A DNA stretch of 64,000 nt from Sphingomonas_D zeicaulis (GTDB lineage Bacteria; Pseudomonadota; Alphaproteobacteria; Sphingomonadales; Sphingomonadaceae), in the NCBI RefSeq assembly GCF_050433225.1, contig NZ_JBNPXQ010000002.1, positions 558,001 to 622,000 of the forward strand. The letters are read 5' to 3'. This document shows, one piece after another, positions 27,804-35,861 of this stretch. The notes below the pieces were generated by a model that was not told the DNA's origin, made no database searches, and saw only the letters and a list, made by a program, of their open reading frames with translations. Within the stretch, counting starts at the first letter, position 1; the number at the start of each line of letters is the position of its first letter. The position numbers were made by a program, and so were the translations under genes.

Positions 27804-30560
27804 ATGTCCAACCGCTTCGATGCTCTTCCCAACCGCCGCGCGATCGTCGACCGTCGCGCGCTTGCCGATGCGATCGCCGCGCTCGATCCCAAGCTGGCCG
27901 ACGCCGCGCTGCGCGCCGCCGTCGCCGGGCTGTTGCGCCAGGCGCTGGCTGATGGACGCGCGGAGATCGCGAAGCGGCTGGACGAGCATCCCTCGCGCGG
28001 GCTGGAAGCCGCCAGCGGCCAGGCGTTCCTGGTCGACCAGCTCCTGCGGCTGATCTTCGACTTCGTCACCCACCGGCTCTATCCGATCAACAACCCCACC
28101 GCGGGCGAGCGCATCGTGCTGGTCGCGGTAGGCGGCTATGGCCGCGGCGAGATGGCGCCTTTCTCGGACGTCGACATCGCCTTCCTCACCCCATGGAAGC
28201 AGACCGGCTGGACCGAGCAGGTCATCGAATCGATGCTCTATCTGCTGTGGGATCTCGGCCTAAAGGTCGGTCATTCCAGCCGCTCGCTCGACGAGATGGT
28301 GCGCATGGCCAAGGCCGACCTCACCATCCGCACCGCCTTGCTCGAAGGCCGCTATGTGTGGGGCGACCAGGCGCTCTATGACGAGGCGGCACGGCGTTTC
28401 GACCGCGAGGTGATGGCAGGCACCGCGCGCACCTTCGTCGCCGAAAAGCTGGCCGAGCGCGACGCGCGCCACCGCAAGATGGGCGACAGCCGGTACGTCG
28501 TCGAGCCGAATGTGAAAGAGGGGAAGGGCGGGCTGCGCGACCTTCACACCTTGTTCTGGATCGGCAAATATGTGCACAGCGTGCGTTCGGTCGCCGAATT
28601 GGTCGATGCCGGGCTGCTGACGCGCGAGGAACTGCGCCGCTTCCAGCGCGCCGAGAATTTCCTTTGGGCCGTGCGCTGCCATCTCCACGCGCTGTCCGGC
28701 CGCGGCGAGGACCGGCTGACCTTCGACGTCCAGCGCGAGATCGCGGTCAAGATGCGCTATGCCGACCGGCCGGGAAAGAGCGCGGTCGAGCGCTTCATGC
28801 AGCATTATTTCCTGACCGCGAAACAGGTCGGCGATCTGACCGGCTTGTTCCTTGCGCATCTTGACGAGCAGCATGCGGCGCGCGGCCGCCGTTTCGGCCT
28901 GCCCGCGATCATGCGCCGCGCGCCCAAGAAGCTCGACGGCTTCGTGCTCGATCGCGGCCGGCTCGCGCTTCCTTCGGAGGATTTCTTCAAGGAGGATCCG
29001 GTACGCCTGATCCAGATCTTCGCGCTTGCTGACGAACAGGGGCTGGAGATCCACCCGCTGGCGATGCGTGCAGCGGCGCGCGACGCCCGGTTGATCGACA
29101 ATACCGTGCGGCGCGATCCCCGCGCCAACGGCTTCTTCATGGATGTGCTGACCTCGCCGCGTGATCCCGAGACGGTGCTGCGCTGGATGAACGAGGCCAA
29201 TGTGTTCGGCCGCTTCGTGCCGGATTTCGGCCGCGTCGTCGCGCAGATGCAGTTCGACATGTACCATCACTACACGGTCGACGAGCACACGGTGCGTGCG
29301 ATCGGGCTGCTCGCCAAGATCGAGAAGGGCGCGCTCGACGCCGATCATCCGCTCGCGACCGCGATCATGGACCAGATCGTGTCGCGCCGCGTGCTCTATG
29401 TCGCGGTGCTGCTGCACGACATCGCCAAGGGCCGCGCCGGCGATCACAGCGTGTTGGGAGCGGAGGTGGCGCTCAAGCTCTGCCCGCGCTTCGGCATGAC
29501 CGCGGCGGAGACGGAGACCGTTGCCTGGCTGGTCCGCCGCCATCTGCTGATGTCCGCCACGGCGTTCAAGCGGGACCTGTCCGACTTCAAGACGATCCTT
29601 GATTTCGTCCAGGCGGTGCAGTCGCCCGAACGCCTTCGCTTGCTGCTGGTGCTGACCGTGGTCGACATCCGCGCGGTCGGCCCCGGGGTTTGGAACGGCT
29701 GGAAGCGGCAGTTGCTGTCAGACCTGTATGACGCGGCGGAGGAAGTGCTGAGGTTGGGCCACAAGCAGCGCGGCCGCGGCGAACGCGTGCTTGCCAAGCA
29801 AGGCGAACTCAAGACGCTGCTGGGCTGGGGCGACGAATCCTTTAACGCGCTCGTCAAGCGCCTGCCCGAGTCCTACTGGATCGCCGAATCGGTCGACGTG
29901 CTCGAACGCAATGCGAAGCAGGTCGCGGAAGCAGATGCGCCGCTGTCGATCGCGGCGCAGGTCTATCCGGCGCGGGATGCGACCCTGGTCACGGTCTATG
30001 CCAGTGACCATCCCGGCCTGTTCTACCGGATCGCCGGCGCGATCCACCTCGCCGGCGCGAGCATCATCGATGCGCGCATCCACACCACGCGGGACGGCAT
30101 GGCGCTCGACAATTTCCTCGTGCAGGACCAGCATGGCGGTCCATTCGACGGGGAAGACCGGCTGCAGCGCATCGTCCGCACGATCGAGGATGCGCTTGCC
30201 AACCGCAACCGCCTCAATGAGCGGCTGCAGGCGCGCCCGCTCGCCAAGATCCGGGCCGAGGCCTTCTCGATCGAACCTGTGGTGCTGATCGATAACAAGG
30301 CTTCGAACCGCTACACCGTGATCGAGGTCAACGCCCGCGATCGGCCGGCGCTGCTCAATGCGCTCGCCTATGCGCTGTTCCAGTCAAAGGTGACGATCCA
30401 CTCCGCGCACATCGCCACCTATGGCGAGCGCGCGGTCGACACGTTCTACATAACCGATCTGATCGGCGACAAGATCGACGGCGCGCTGCGGCTGCAGACG
30501 CTCGAAACGCGGCTGCTGGACGCGGCGGCGGGCCGGGAGAGTGAGTTGGAGGCGGCGTAA
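27804..30560 (+). CDS. glnD: bifunctional [protein-PII] uridylyltransferase/uridylyl-removing enzyme GlnD
   Basis: This 918-residue nitrogen sensor uridylylates and deuridylylates PII proteins according to glutamine level. The nucleotidyltransferase domain has GGYGRGEMAPFSDVDIAFL (about 109-127). A GlnD-type linker with VKEGKGGLRDLHT follows, then the HD hydrolase domain (VLLHDIAKGRAGDHS). Two C-terminal ACT domains (VYASDHPGLFYRIAGAI and VNARDRPALLNALAYAL) bind glutamine. The length and all domains are normal. It lies 31 bases after the toxin gene. The glutamate synthase genes of the same nitrogen circuit are at 43.5-49.5 kb. Confidence 0.97.
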   Translation: MSNRFDALPNRRAIVDRRALADAIAALDPKLADAALRAAVAGLLRQALADGRAEIAKRLDEHPSRGLEAASGQAFLVDQLLRLIFDFVTHRLYPINNPTAGERIVLVAVGGYGRGEMAPFSDVDIAFLTPWKQTGWTEQVIESMLYLLWDLGLKVGHSSRSLDEMVRMAKADLTIRTALLEGRYVWGDQALYDEAARRFDREVMAGTARTFVAEKLAERDARHRKMGDSRYVVEPNVKEGKGGLRDLHTLFWIGKYVHSVRSVAELVDAGLLTREELRRFQRAENFLWAVRCHLHALSGRGEDRLTFDVQREIAVKMRYADRPGKSAVERFMQHYFLTAKQVGDLTGLFLAHLDEQHAARGRRFGLPAIMRRAPKKLDGFVLDRGRLALPSEDFFKEDPVRLIQIFALADEQGLEIHPLAMRAAARDARLIDNTVRRDPRANGFFMDVLTSPRDPETVLRWMNEANVFGRFVPDFGRVVAQMQFDMYHHYTVDEHTVRAIGLLAKIEKGALDADHPLATAIMDQIVSRRVLYVAVLLHDIAKGRAGDHSVLGAEVALKLCPRFGMTAAETETVAWLVRRHLLMSATAFKRDLSDFKTILDFVQAVQSPERLRLLLVLTVVDIRAVGPGVWNGWKRQLLSDLYDAAEEVLRLGHKQRGRGERVLAKQGELKTLLGWGDESFNALVKRLPESYWIAESVDVLERNAKQVAEADAPLSIAAQVYPARDATLVTVYASDHPGLFYRIAGAIHLAGASIIDARIHTTRDGMALDNFLVQDQHGGPFDGEDRLQRIVRTIEDALANRNRLNERLQARPLAKIRAEAFSIEPVVLIDNKASNRYTVIEVNARDRPALLNALAYALFQSKVTIHSAHIATYGERAVDTFYITDLIGDKIDGALRLQTLETRLLDAAAGRESELEAA

Positions 30561-30566
30561 GTAAAG

Positions 30567-30588
30567 CCCCTCCCCTGCAGGGGAGGGG
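30567..30588. terminator. palindromic hairpin between convergent glnD and pgmG
   Basis: A perfect 22-base palindrome, with CCCCTCCCCTG as its left half, lies 6 bases after the glnD stop and 10 bases before the pgmG end. A hairpin would form on either strand, so it likely ends both transcripts, but no T-run is present. Confidence 0.55.
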
Positions 30589-30598
30589 AGAAGAAGGC

Positions 30599-31981
30599 TC
30601 AGTGCCCCGCCTGCTCGCCGCGTTCGATGCCCGACAGTTGGAGTTGCGAGTCGATCTGCTTCAGCAGCCGGTCCAGCCCGGCCTCGTCCTTCGCCTCGGC
30701 ACGCGCCACCAGCACGTCCTGGGTGTTGGAGGCACGCAGCAGCCACCAGCCGTCGGGCGTGTTGACGCGGGCGCCGTCGGTGCGGTTGATGTCGGCACCT
30801 TCGGCCTCCAGCCGCTGCAGCACTTCCTCGATCACCGCGAACTTGCGCGATTCGTCGACCTGGAAGCGCATCTCCGGCGTGTTGACCATCGCCGGCATCG
30901 CATCCTTGAGCTCGGTGAGCGACTTGCCGCTGTGGCGCACTGCACCCATCAGCCGCACCGCCGCGTAGAGCGCATCGTCGAAGCCGTAATAGTCCCAGGC
31001 GAAGAAGATATGGCCGCTCATCTCGCCGCCGAGCGGGCTGTCGACCTCCTTCATCTTCGCCTTGATCAGGCTGTGGCCGGTCTTCCACATCAGCGGCTTG
31101 CCGCCCAGTTCGGCCACGCGATCATAGAGCGCCTGGCTGGTCTTCACGTCGGCGATGATGGTGCCGCCGGGAACTGCCTTCAGCACCGGCTCCGCGAGGA
31201 TGCCGAGCAGCTGGTCGCCCCACACCACGCGGCCCTTGCCGTCGATCGCGCCGATGCGGTCGCCGTCGCCGTCGAAGCCGATGCCGAAATCGAGGCCCTT
31301 CTCAGCGACCAGCGCCTTGAGGTCGACGAGGTTCTTCTCCTCGGTGGGATCGGGATGGTGGTTGGGAAAGTCGCCGTCCACGTCGGTGTAGAGCAGGTGA
31401 TGCTCGCCCGGCAGCTGCTTCACCAGCTTCTCGATCACCGGGCCGGCGGCGCCGTTGCCCGCGTCCCACGCCACCTTGAACGCGCCGCCCTGATAGCCGG
31501 CGATCAGCCGGTCGACATACATGTCCATGATGTTGGCGTTGGTGACGGTCCCTTCGCCGTCTTCCCAATCGCCCTCGGCCGCCATCGTGCCGATCTTCAG
31601 GATGTCCTCGCCGAAGAAGGGGCGGTGCTGGAACACCATCTTGAAGCCGTTGTAATCCGGCGGGTTGTGGCTGCCGGTGATCATGATGCCGCCATCCACC
31701 TCGAGCACGGCTTCGGCATAATAGAGCATCGGCGTCGGGCCCAGGCCGATGCGGACGACGTCGATGCCGCTCGCGGTCAGGCCCTGCACCAGCGCGGCTT
31801 CCAGCAGCGGCGACGAATGACGGCCGTCATAACCCACCGCGGCGCGGGTGCCGCCGGCGCGACGCAGCAGCGTGCCGAAGCCGCGGCCGATCGCGGTCGC
31901 GTCCGCCGGGTTCAGCGTCTTCCCCACGATCCCGCGAATGTCATATTCGCGCAGCGTCGTTGGGTCGAACTTGTGGCTCAT
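30599..31981 (-). CDS. pgmG: phosphomannomutase/phosphoglucomutase PgmG
   Basis: This 460-residue alpha-D-phosphohexomutase interconverts mannose- or glucose-6-phosphate and the 1-phosphates, feeding GDP-mannose and UDP-glucose for exopolysaccharide and LPS. It starts REYDIRGIVG and has the phosphoserine loop ITGSHNPPDYNGFKM. The Mg2+ loop is GFDGDGDRIGAID, the sugar-specificity loop is GGEMSGHIFF, and the C-terminal phosphate-binding region has RASNTQDVLVARAEA. It matches the bifunctional PgmG type known from sphingan-producing sphingomonads. It is third in an operon with mipZ and a DnaJ-like gene, 12 bases after the latter. Confidence 0.93.
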   Translation of the reverse strand: MSHKFDPTTLREYDIRGIVGKTLNPADATAIGRGFGTLLRRAGGTRAAVGYDGRHSSPLLEAALVQGLTASGIDVVRIGLGPTPMLYYAEAVLEVDGGIMITGSHNPPDYNGFKMVFQHRPFFGEDILKIGTMAAEGDWEDGEGTVTNANIMDMYVDRLIAGYQGGAFKVAWDAGNGAAGPVIEKLVKQLPGEHHLLYTDVDGDFPNHHPDPTEEKNLVDLKALVAEKGLDFGIGFDGDGDRIGAIDGKGRVVWGDQLLGILAEPVLKAVPGGTIIADVKTSQALYDRVAELGGKPLMWKTGHSLIKAKMKEVDSPLGGEMSGHIFFAWDYYGFDDALYAAVRLMGAVRHSGKSLTELKDAMPAMVNTPEMRFQVDESRKFAVIEEVLQRLEAEGADINRTDGARVNTPDGWWLLRASNTQDVLVARAEAKDEAGLDRLLKQIDSQLQLSGIERGEQAGH

Positions 31982-31993
31982 CGATGGACTCCG

Positions 31994-32299
31994 TCAGGCT
32001 CGGGGTTGGGAATCGCTGGTCGCGGCCCGCAATAGCAGGTCCCGCGCCAAATTGGTTCTGCGGGCAAGCTCTTCGCTGCCGCCGGCATCGGGGTGGACGC
32101 GGGCGATGATGCGGCGGTGTGCGGCGCGGATCATCGCCGCATCGGCGTTCGCCGGCAGGTCGAGCAGCCGGCGGGCTTCCTCCAGCCCCATATCCTCGGA
32201 GCGCGCCGGCGGCCGTGGCGGCGTAACCCGCTTGGGCCGCGGGCGCACCGCAAGCCAGACCGCCACGACGAGCAGTCCGAAGAAGATCAGCTTGGCCAT
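31994..32299 (-). CDS. small membrane-anchored DnaJ-domain protein
   Basis: This 101-residue protein has one N-terminal membrane helix (about 3-18), a short Pro/Arg-rich linker and a C-terminal J domain of about 60 residues with the HPD motif at 69-71 (ARVHPDAGG). The layout resembles mitochondrial Tim14/Pam18 and its alphaproteobacterial relatives, which stimulate an Hsp70 at the membrane. It starts 1 base after the mipZ stop and is followed by pgmG 12 bases later. The client is unknown. Confidence 0.85.
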   Translation of the reverse strand: MAKLIFFGLLVVAVWLAVRPRPKRVTPPRPPARSEDMGLEEARRLLDLPANADAAMIRAAHRRIIARVHPDAGGSEELARRTNLARDLLLRAATSDSQPRA

Positions 32300-32300
32300 A

Positions 32301-33086
32301 TCAGGCGGCGCGCGTCACCGCGTCCGGAAGCGCCAGCGCGGCGATCATCTCGCGCAGCTCCTGCCGTGCGGCGATGTGGCCGAGCCCGACTTCGGGAATC
32401 TGCGCGAAATCCAGCAAGGTCAGCCCGCTCGGGAAAAGCTCGCGATAGATCACGCGTTCCGACAGCCCCGGGATCACGCGGAAACCGACCCGGCGCGAGA
32501 GTTCGTCGAGCGCGCTGCCGACGCGGCGCATGTTGCGCGCCTCAAGCTGCTGCAGGCGGTTGCGCAGCACCACCCAGTCGATCGTGCCGCCGTCGCGCTT
32601 CGCGCGCTCCTTGCGGGCATCCCAGATCAGCTCGGCATAGAAGCTCAGCCGCCTGACCTTGTAGCTGTCGGGATCGACCTGGCCGATCAGGTCGAAGTCG
32701 ACGAAGCTGTCGTTCATCGGCGTGACCAGCGTATTGGCGCGGCTGGCCGCGAAGCGCGCATAGGGATCGTCGCGCCCCGGCGTGTCGATGACGAGGAAAT
32801 CGACGCCGTCGCTGAGCGTGGCGATCTGGTCTTCAAGTTCCTCGGTGCTGCTGCCCTTGAAGGTGCCGTGTCGCACCGTGGGCAGGGTGACGCCCAGCTT
32901 GCGGCAGGTCGCGTCGCGATTTTCGATGTAGCGCGCGGTGGTCCGCTGCCGGCTGTCGAGATCGAGCGCTGCGACGCGGCGGCCGGCGGCGGCCAATGCG
33001 ATCGCGACATGCACCGCGGTGGTGGATTTGCCAGTGCCGCCCTTCTCATTGGCGAAGACGATGAAATGAACCGAATTGGCCGACAT
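32301..33086 (-). CDS. mipZ: division-plane positioning ATPase MipZ
   Basis: This 261-residue ParA/MinD-superfamily ATPase forms a polar gradient that inhibits FtsZ and places division at mid-cell in alphaproteobacteria. It has a deviant Walker A, NEKGGTGKST with Lys20. Other MipZ-specific blocks are ALDLDSRQRTTARYIENR, VIDTPGRDDPYARF, TPMNDSFVDFDLIGQVDP, DWVVLRNRL and ERVIYRELFPSGLTLLD. The ATG at 33086 is chosen; the TTG one codon upstream is not needed. It heads an operon with a DnaJ-like gene and pgmG and is divergent from panC. Confidence 0.96.
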   Translation of the reverse strand: MSANSVHFIVFANEKGGTGKSTTAVHVAIALAAAGRRVAALDLDSRQRTTARYIENRDATCRKLGVTLPTVRHGTFKGSSTEELEDQIATLSDGVDFLVIDTPGRDDPYARFAASRANTLVTPMNDSFVDFDLIGQVDPDSYKVRRLSFYAELIWDARKERAKRDGGTIDWVVLRNRLQQLEARNMRRVGSALDELSRRVGFRVIPGLSERVIYRELFPSGLTLLDFAQIPEVGLGHIAARQELREMIAALALPDAVTRAA

Positions 33087-33184
33087 CAACGCTTGCGACT
33101 CCGGTTGGCCCCCATCTGCCTCTTGATCGGGGCTTCCGCGCCCCCCATAGACGCGGCCCCGCCCATATCGAAGGCCGCCGCACC

Positions 33185-34042
33185 GTGCAAATCATCCGTC
33201 AGAAAAAGGCGCTGGAGGAAGCCCTCGCCACTTTCCGGAGCGAAGGGCACCGCATCGCGCTCGTTCCCACCATGGGCGCGCTTCACGATGGCCATATGGC
33301 CTTGATCGAAGAGGGCAAATTGCGCGCCCAGCGGGTCGTCGCTTCGATCTTCGTCAATCCCAAGCAGTTCGGCGCGAACGAGGATCTCAGCAGCTATCCC
33401 CGCCGGGAGATGAAGGATGCGGAGATGCTGCGCGCCGCCGGCTGCGCGCTGCTGTGGGCGCCCGCGGTCGAGGAGATGTATCCCGACGGCTTCGACACCA
33501 ACATCTCGGTCGGCGGCGTCAGCACCGATCTCGACGGCGCCACGCGTCCCGGCCATTTCGATGGCGTGGCGACGGTCGTCACCAAGCTCTTCAACCAGGT
33601 CCGCCCGGATGTCGCGCTGTTCGGCGAGAAGGATTTCCAGCAGCTCGCGGTGATCCGCCGGATGGTGACCGATCTCGACATGGGGATCGAGATTGTCGGC
33701 GTGCCCACCCAGCGCGACGTGGACGGCCTCGCCCGCTCCTCGCGCAATGCCTATCTCGACGATGCCGAGCGGCTGGCCGCACGCGCCATGCCACGCGCGC
33801 TGGGGGAGGCGGCTGCGGCGATCGCTGCCGGCCAGGATGTGGGCGAGGCGATCGAGCGCGCCCGCGCGACGCTCACCAAGGCCGGGTTCGATCCGATCGA
33901 CTATATCGAACTGCGCGATGCCGAGACGCTGGCGCCGGTCGAGCGCGTCGAGCGTCCCGCCCGGCTGCTGGCGGCGGCGCGGATCGGGCCCGCGCGGCTG
34001 ATCGACAATCTGGCGATCCTGCCGCCGGCGGCAGCGGAGTAG
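33185..34042 (+). CDS. panC: pantothenate synthetase
   Basis: This 285-residue enzyme joins pantoate and beta-alanine using ATP in coenzyme A synthesis. It has ALVPTMGALHDGHMALI with the HxGH nucleotide motif, FVNPKQFG, the KLFNQVRPDVALFGEKDFQQL block, and RSSRNAYL. The start codon is GTG at 33185, directly at the family N-terminus (MQIIRQKKAL), with a GAAGG sequence upstream. Length is normal. PanB and PanD are not in the window. Confidence 0.96.
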   Translation: MQIIRQKKALEEALATFRSEGHRIALVPTMGALHDGHMALIEEGKLRAQRVVASIFVNPKQFGANEDLSSYPRREMKDAEMLRAAGCALLWAPAVEEMYPDGFDTNISVGGVSTDLDGATRPGHFDGVATVVTKLFNQVRPDVALFGEKDFQQLAVIRRMVTDLDMGIEIVGVPTQRDVDGLARSSRNAYLDDAERLAARAMPRALGEAAAAIAAGQDVGEAIERARATLTKAGFDPIDYIELRDAETLAPVERVERPARLLAAARIGPARLIDNLAILPPAAAE

Positions 34043-34051
34043 AAGCCTCCT

Positions 34052-34085
34052 CCGTTCGTCCCTCGACCACGCTCGGGACGAACGG
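34052..34085. terminator. inverted repeat between convergent panC and ABC permease genes
   Basis: CCGTTCGTCCC (34052-34062) pairs with GGGACGAACGG (34075-34085) over a 12-base loop. It starts 9 bases after the panC stop. It may be a bidirectional terminator, or a copy of an interspersed sphingomonad palindrome; the sequence alone does not decide. Confidence 0.5.
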
Positions 34086-34114
34086 GCAGGGGGCGTTGAC
34101 GCCCGCCCACGCGC

Positions 34115-34876
34115 TTACTGCTTCAGCCGATACCCGGTCTTGAAGATCCACACGATGACCGCGAGGCACGCCAGCATGAACGCGCCGGTGAATGCCAGGC
34201 TCAGGCCCACGCTCACGTCGCCTGCGCCGTAGAAGCTCCAGCGGAAGCCGCTGACCAGATAGACCACCGGGTTGAACAGGCTGACCGTGCGCCAGACGCC
34301 CGGCAGCATGTCGATCGAGTAGAAGGCGCCGCCGAGGAAGGTCAGCGGCGTCACAATCAAGGTCGGGATGAAGCTGAGCTGCTCGAACCCTTCGGCCCAG
34401 ATGCCGATGATGAACCCCATCATGCTGAACGTCACCGAGGTGAGCACGAGGAAGGTGATCATCGCGAGCGGATGGTCGATCCTCACCGGCACGAAGAAGG
34501 TCGAGGTCAGCAGGATGATCAGGCCGATCACGATCGACTTGGTCGCCGCCGCGCCGACATAGGCTGTCACCGCCTCTGCAGGCGAGATCGGCGCCGACAG
34601 CAGCTCGAAGATCGTACCGGTCCACTTCGGGAAGTAGATGCCGATCGAGGCGTTCGACAGGCTCTGCGTCAGCAAGGTCAGCATGATCAGGCCGGGCACG
34701 ATGAACGCGCCATATTGAACGCCGTCCACCTCCTGCATGCGGGATCCGATCGCGCCGCCGAACACGATGAAATAGAGCGCCGTGGTGATCACCGGCGCCG
34801 CGATCGACTGCCACAAGGTGCGCAGCGTGCGCGCCATTTCGAAGCGGTAGAGCGCCCAGGTTCCGCGAAGATTCAT
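34115..34876 (-). CDS. ABC-2 type transporter permease
   Basis: This 253-residue inner-membrane protein has about six hydrophobic segments. It starts MNLRGTWALYRFEMARTLRT, followed by SIAAPVITTALYFIVFGGAI, and has the ABC-2 signature region FNPVVYLVSGFRW. Its start overlaps the ATPase stop by 4 bases, so the two are translationally coupled and form one exporter. The substrate is unknown; family members export drugs, polysaccharides or lipids. The longer in-frame reading to 35290 lies within the ATPase gene and is discarded. Confidence 0.92.
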   Translation of the reverse strand: MNLRGTWALYRFEMARTLRTLWQSIAAPVITTALYFIVFGGAIGSRMQEVDGVQYGAFIVPGLIMLTLLTQSLSNASIGIYFPKWTGTIFELLSAPISPAEAVTAYVGAAATKSIVIGLIILLTSTFFVPVRIDHPLAMITFLVLTSVTFSMMGFIIGIWAEGFEQLSFIPTLIVTPLTFLGGAFYSIDMLPGVWRTVSLFNPVVYLVSGFRWSFYGAGDVSVGLSLAFTGAFMLACLAVIVWIFKTGYRLKQ

Positions 34877-35808
34877 TCCGCTGCCTCCCGGCGTTCGACG
34901 AGGTCGACGAAGATGTCCTCCAGCGAGCTCTTCTCCATGTCGAGGTCGCGGAAGCCGATGCCGAGATCGTGCATCGCGCGCAGCAGCCCGGGGATGCCTG
35001 TCTCCTCCTCGCGCGCATCGAAGGTGTAGACCAGCAAGGTGCCCTCGGCCTCCAGATGCAGATCCCAGCGTGCGAGTTCGACCGGGATCGCCGCCAGCGG
35101 CGTCTCGAGCGTCAAGGTCAGCCGGCGCTTGCCGAGCTTGCGCATCAGCGCCGCCTTTTCCTCGACCAAGATGATGCGGCCCTTGTCGATCACGCCGACG
35201 CGGTCGGCCATCTCCTCGGCCTCCTCGATATAATGGGTGGTCAGGATGATGGTGACGCCGCGCTCGCGCAGCGACCGCACCAGCTTCCACATGTCACGCC
35301 TGAGCGAGACGTCGACCCCGGCTGTGGGCTCGTCGAGGAACAGGATCTCGGGCTCGTGCGCCAGCGCCTTGGCGATCAGCACGCGTCGCTTCATGCCGCC
35401 GGACAGCGTCATGATCTTGGCGTCGCGCTTTTCCCAGAGCGACAGGTCCTTCAGCAACTGCTCGATGAACGGCTTGTTCGGCGCCTTGCCGAACAGCCCG
35501 CGCGAATGGTTGACGGTCGCCCACACGCTCTCGAACGTCTCGGTCGAAAGCTCCTGCGGCACCAGCCCGATCCGCGCGCGCGCGCCGCGCCAGTCGCGGA
35601 CATTGTCATGCCCGTCGACGAGGATCGTGCCGGACGTCGCGTTGACGACGCCGCAGATGATGCCGATCAGCGTCGTCTTGCCGGCGCCGTTCGGCCCCAG
35701 CAAGGCGAAGATCTCACCCTTGGCGATTTCGAGGTCGATGTCGCGCAGCGCGACCTGACCGGATTTGTAGGTCTTGCCGACACCCGCGACGGCAATCACC
35801 GGCTGCAT
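34873..35808 (-). CDS. ABC transporter ATP-binding protein
   Basis: This 311-residue ATPase has Walker A (GPNGAGKTT), a Q-loop near GLVPQELSTE, the signature LSGGMKRR, Walker B ILFLDEPTAGVD and a switch His in TTHYIEEAE. A C-terminal accessory domain of about 90 residues follows, as in DrrA/NodI-like ATPases. It powers the ABC-2 permease encoded next. The ATG at 35808 begins the conserved domain; the longer frame to 35865 overlaps the photolyase gene end. It lies 53 bases after the photolyase stop and may have its own promoter. Confidence 0.94.
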   Translation of the reverse strand: MQPVIAVAGVGKTYKSGQVALRDIDLEIAKGEIFALLGPNGAGKTTLIGIICGVVNATSGTILVDGHDNVRDWRGARARIGLVPQELSTETFESVWATVNHSRGLFGKAPNKPFIEQLLKDLSLWEKRDAKIMTLSGGMKRRVLIAKALAHEPEILFLDEPTAGVDVSLRRDMWKLVRSLRERGVTIILTTHYIEEAEEMADRVGVIDKGRIILVEEKAALMRKLGKRRLTLTLETPLAAIPVELARWDLHLEAEGTLLVYTFDAREEETGIPGLLRAMHDLGIGFRDLDMEKSSLEDIFVDLVERREAAE

Positions 35809-35861
35809 GGAATTTCCCCTGCTGAACGCCCGCGCCCAATTAGGGTGTACCTGCCATGCTT

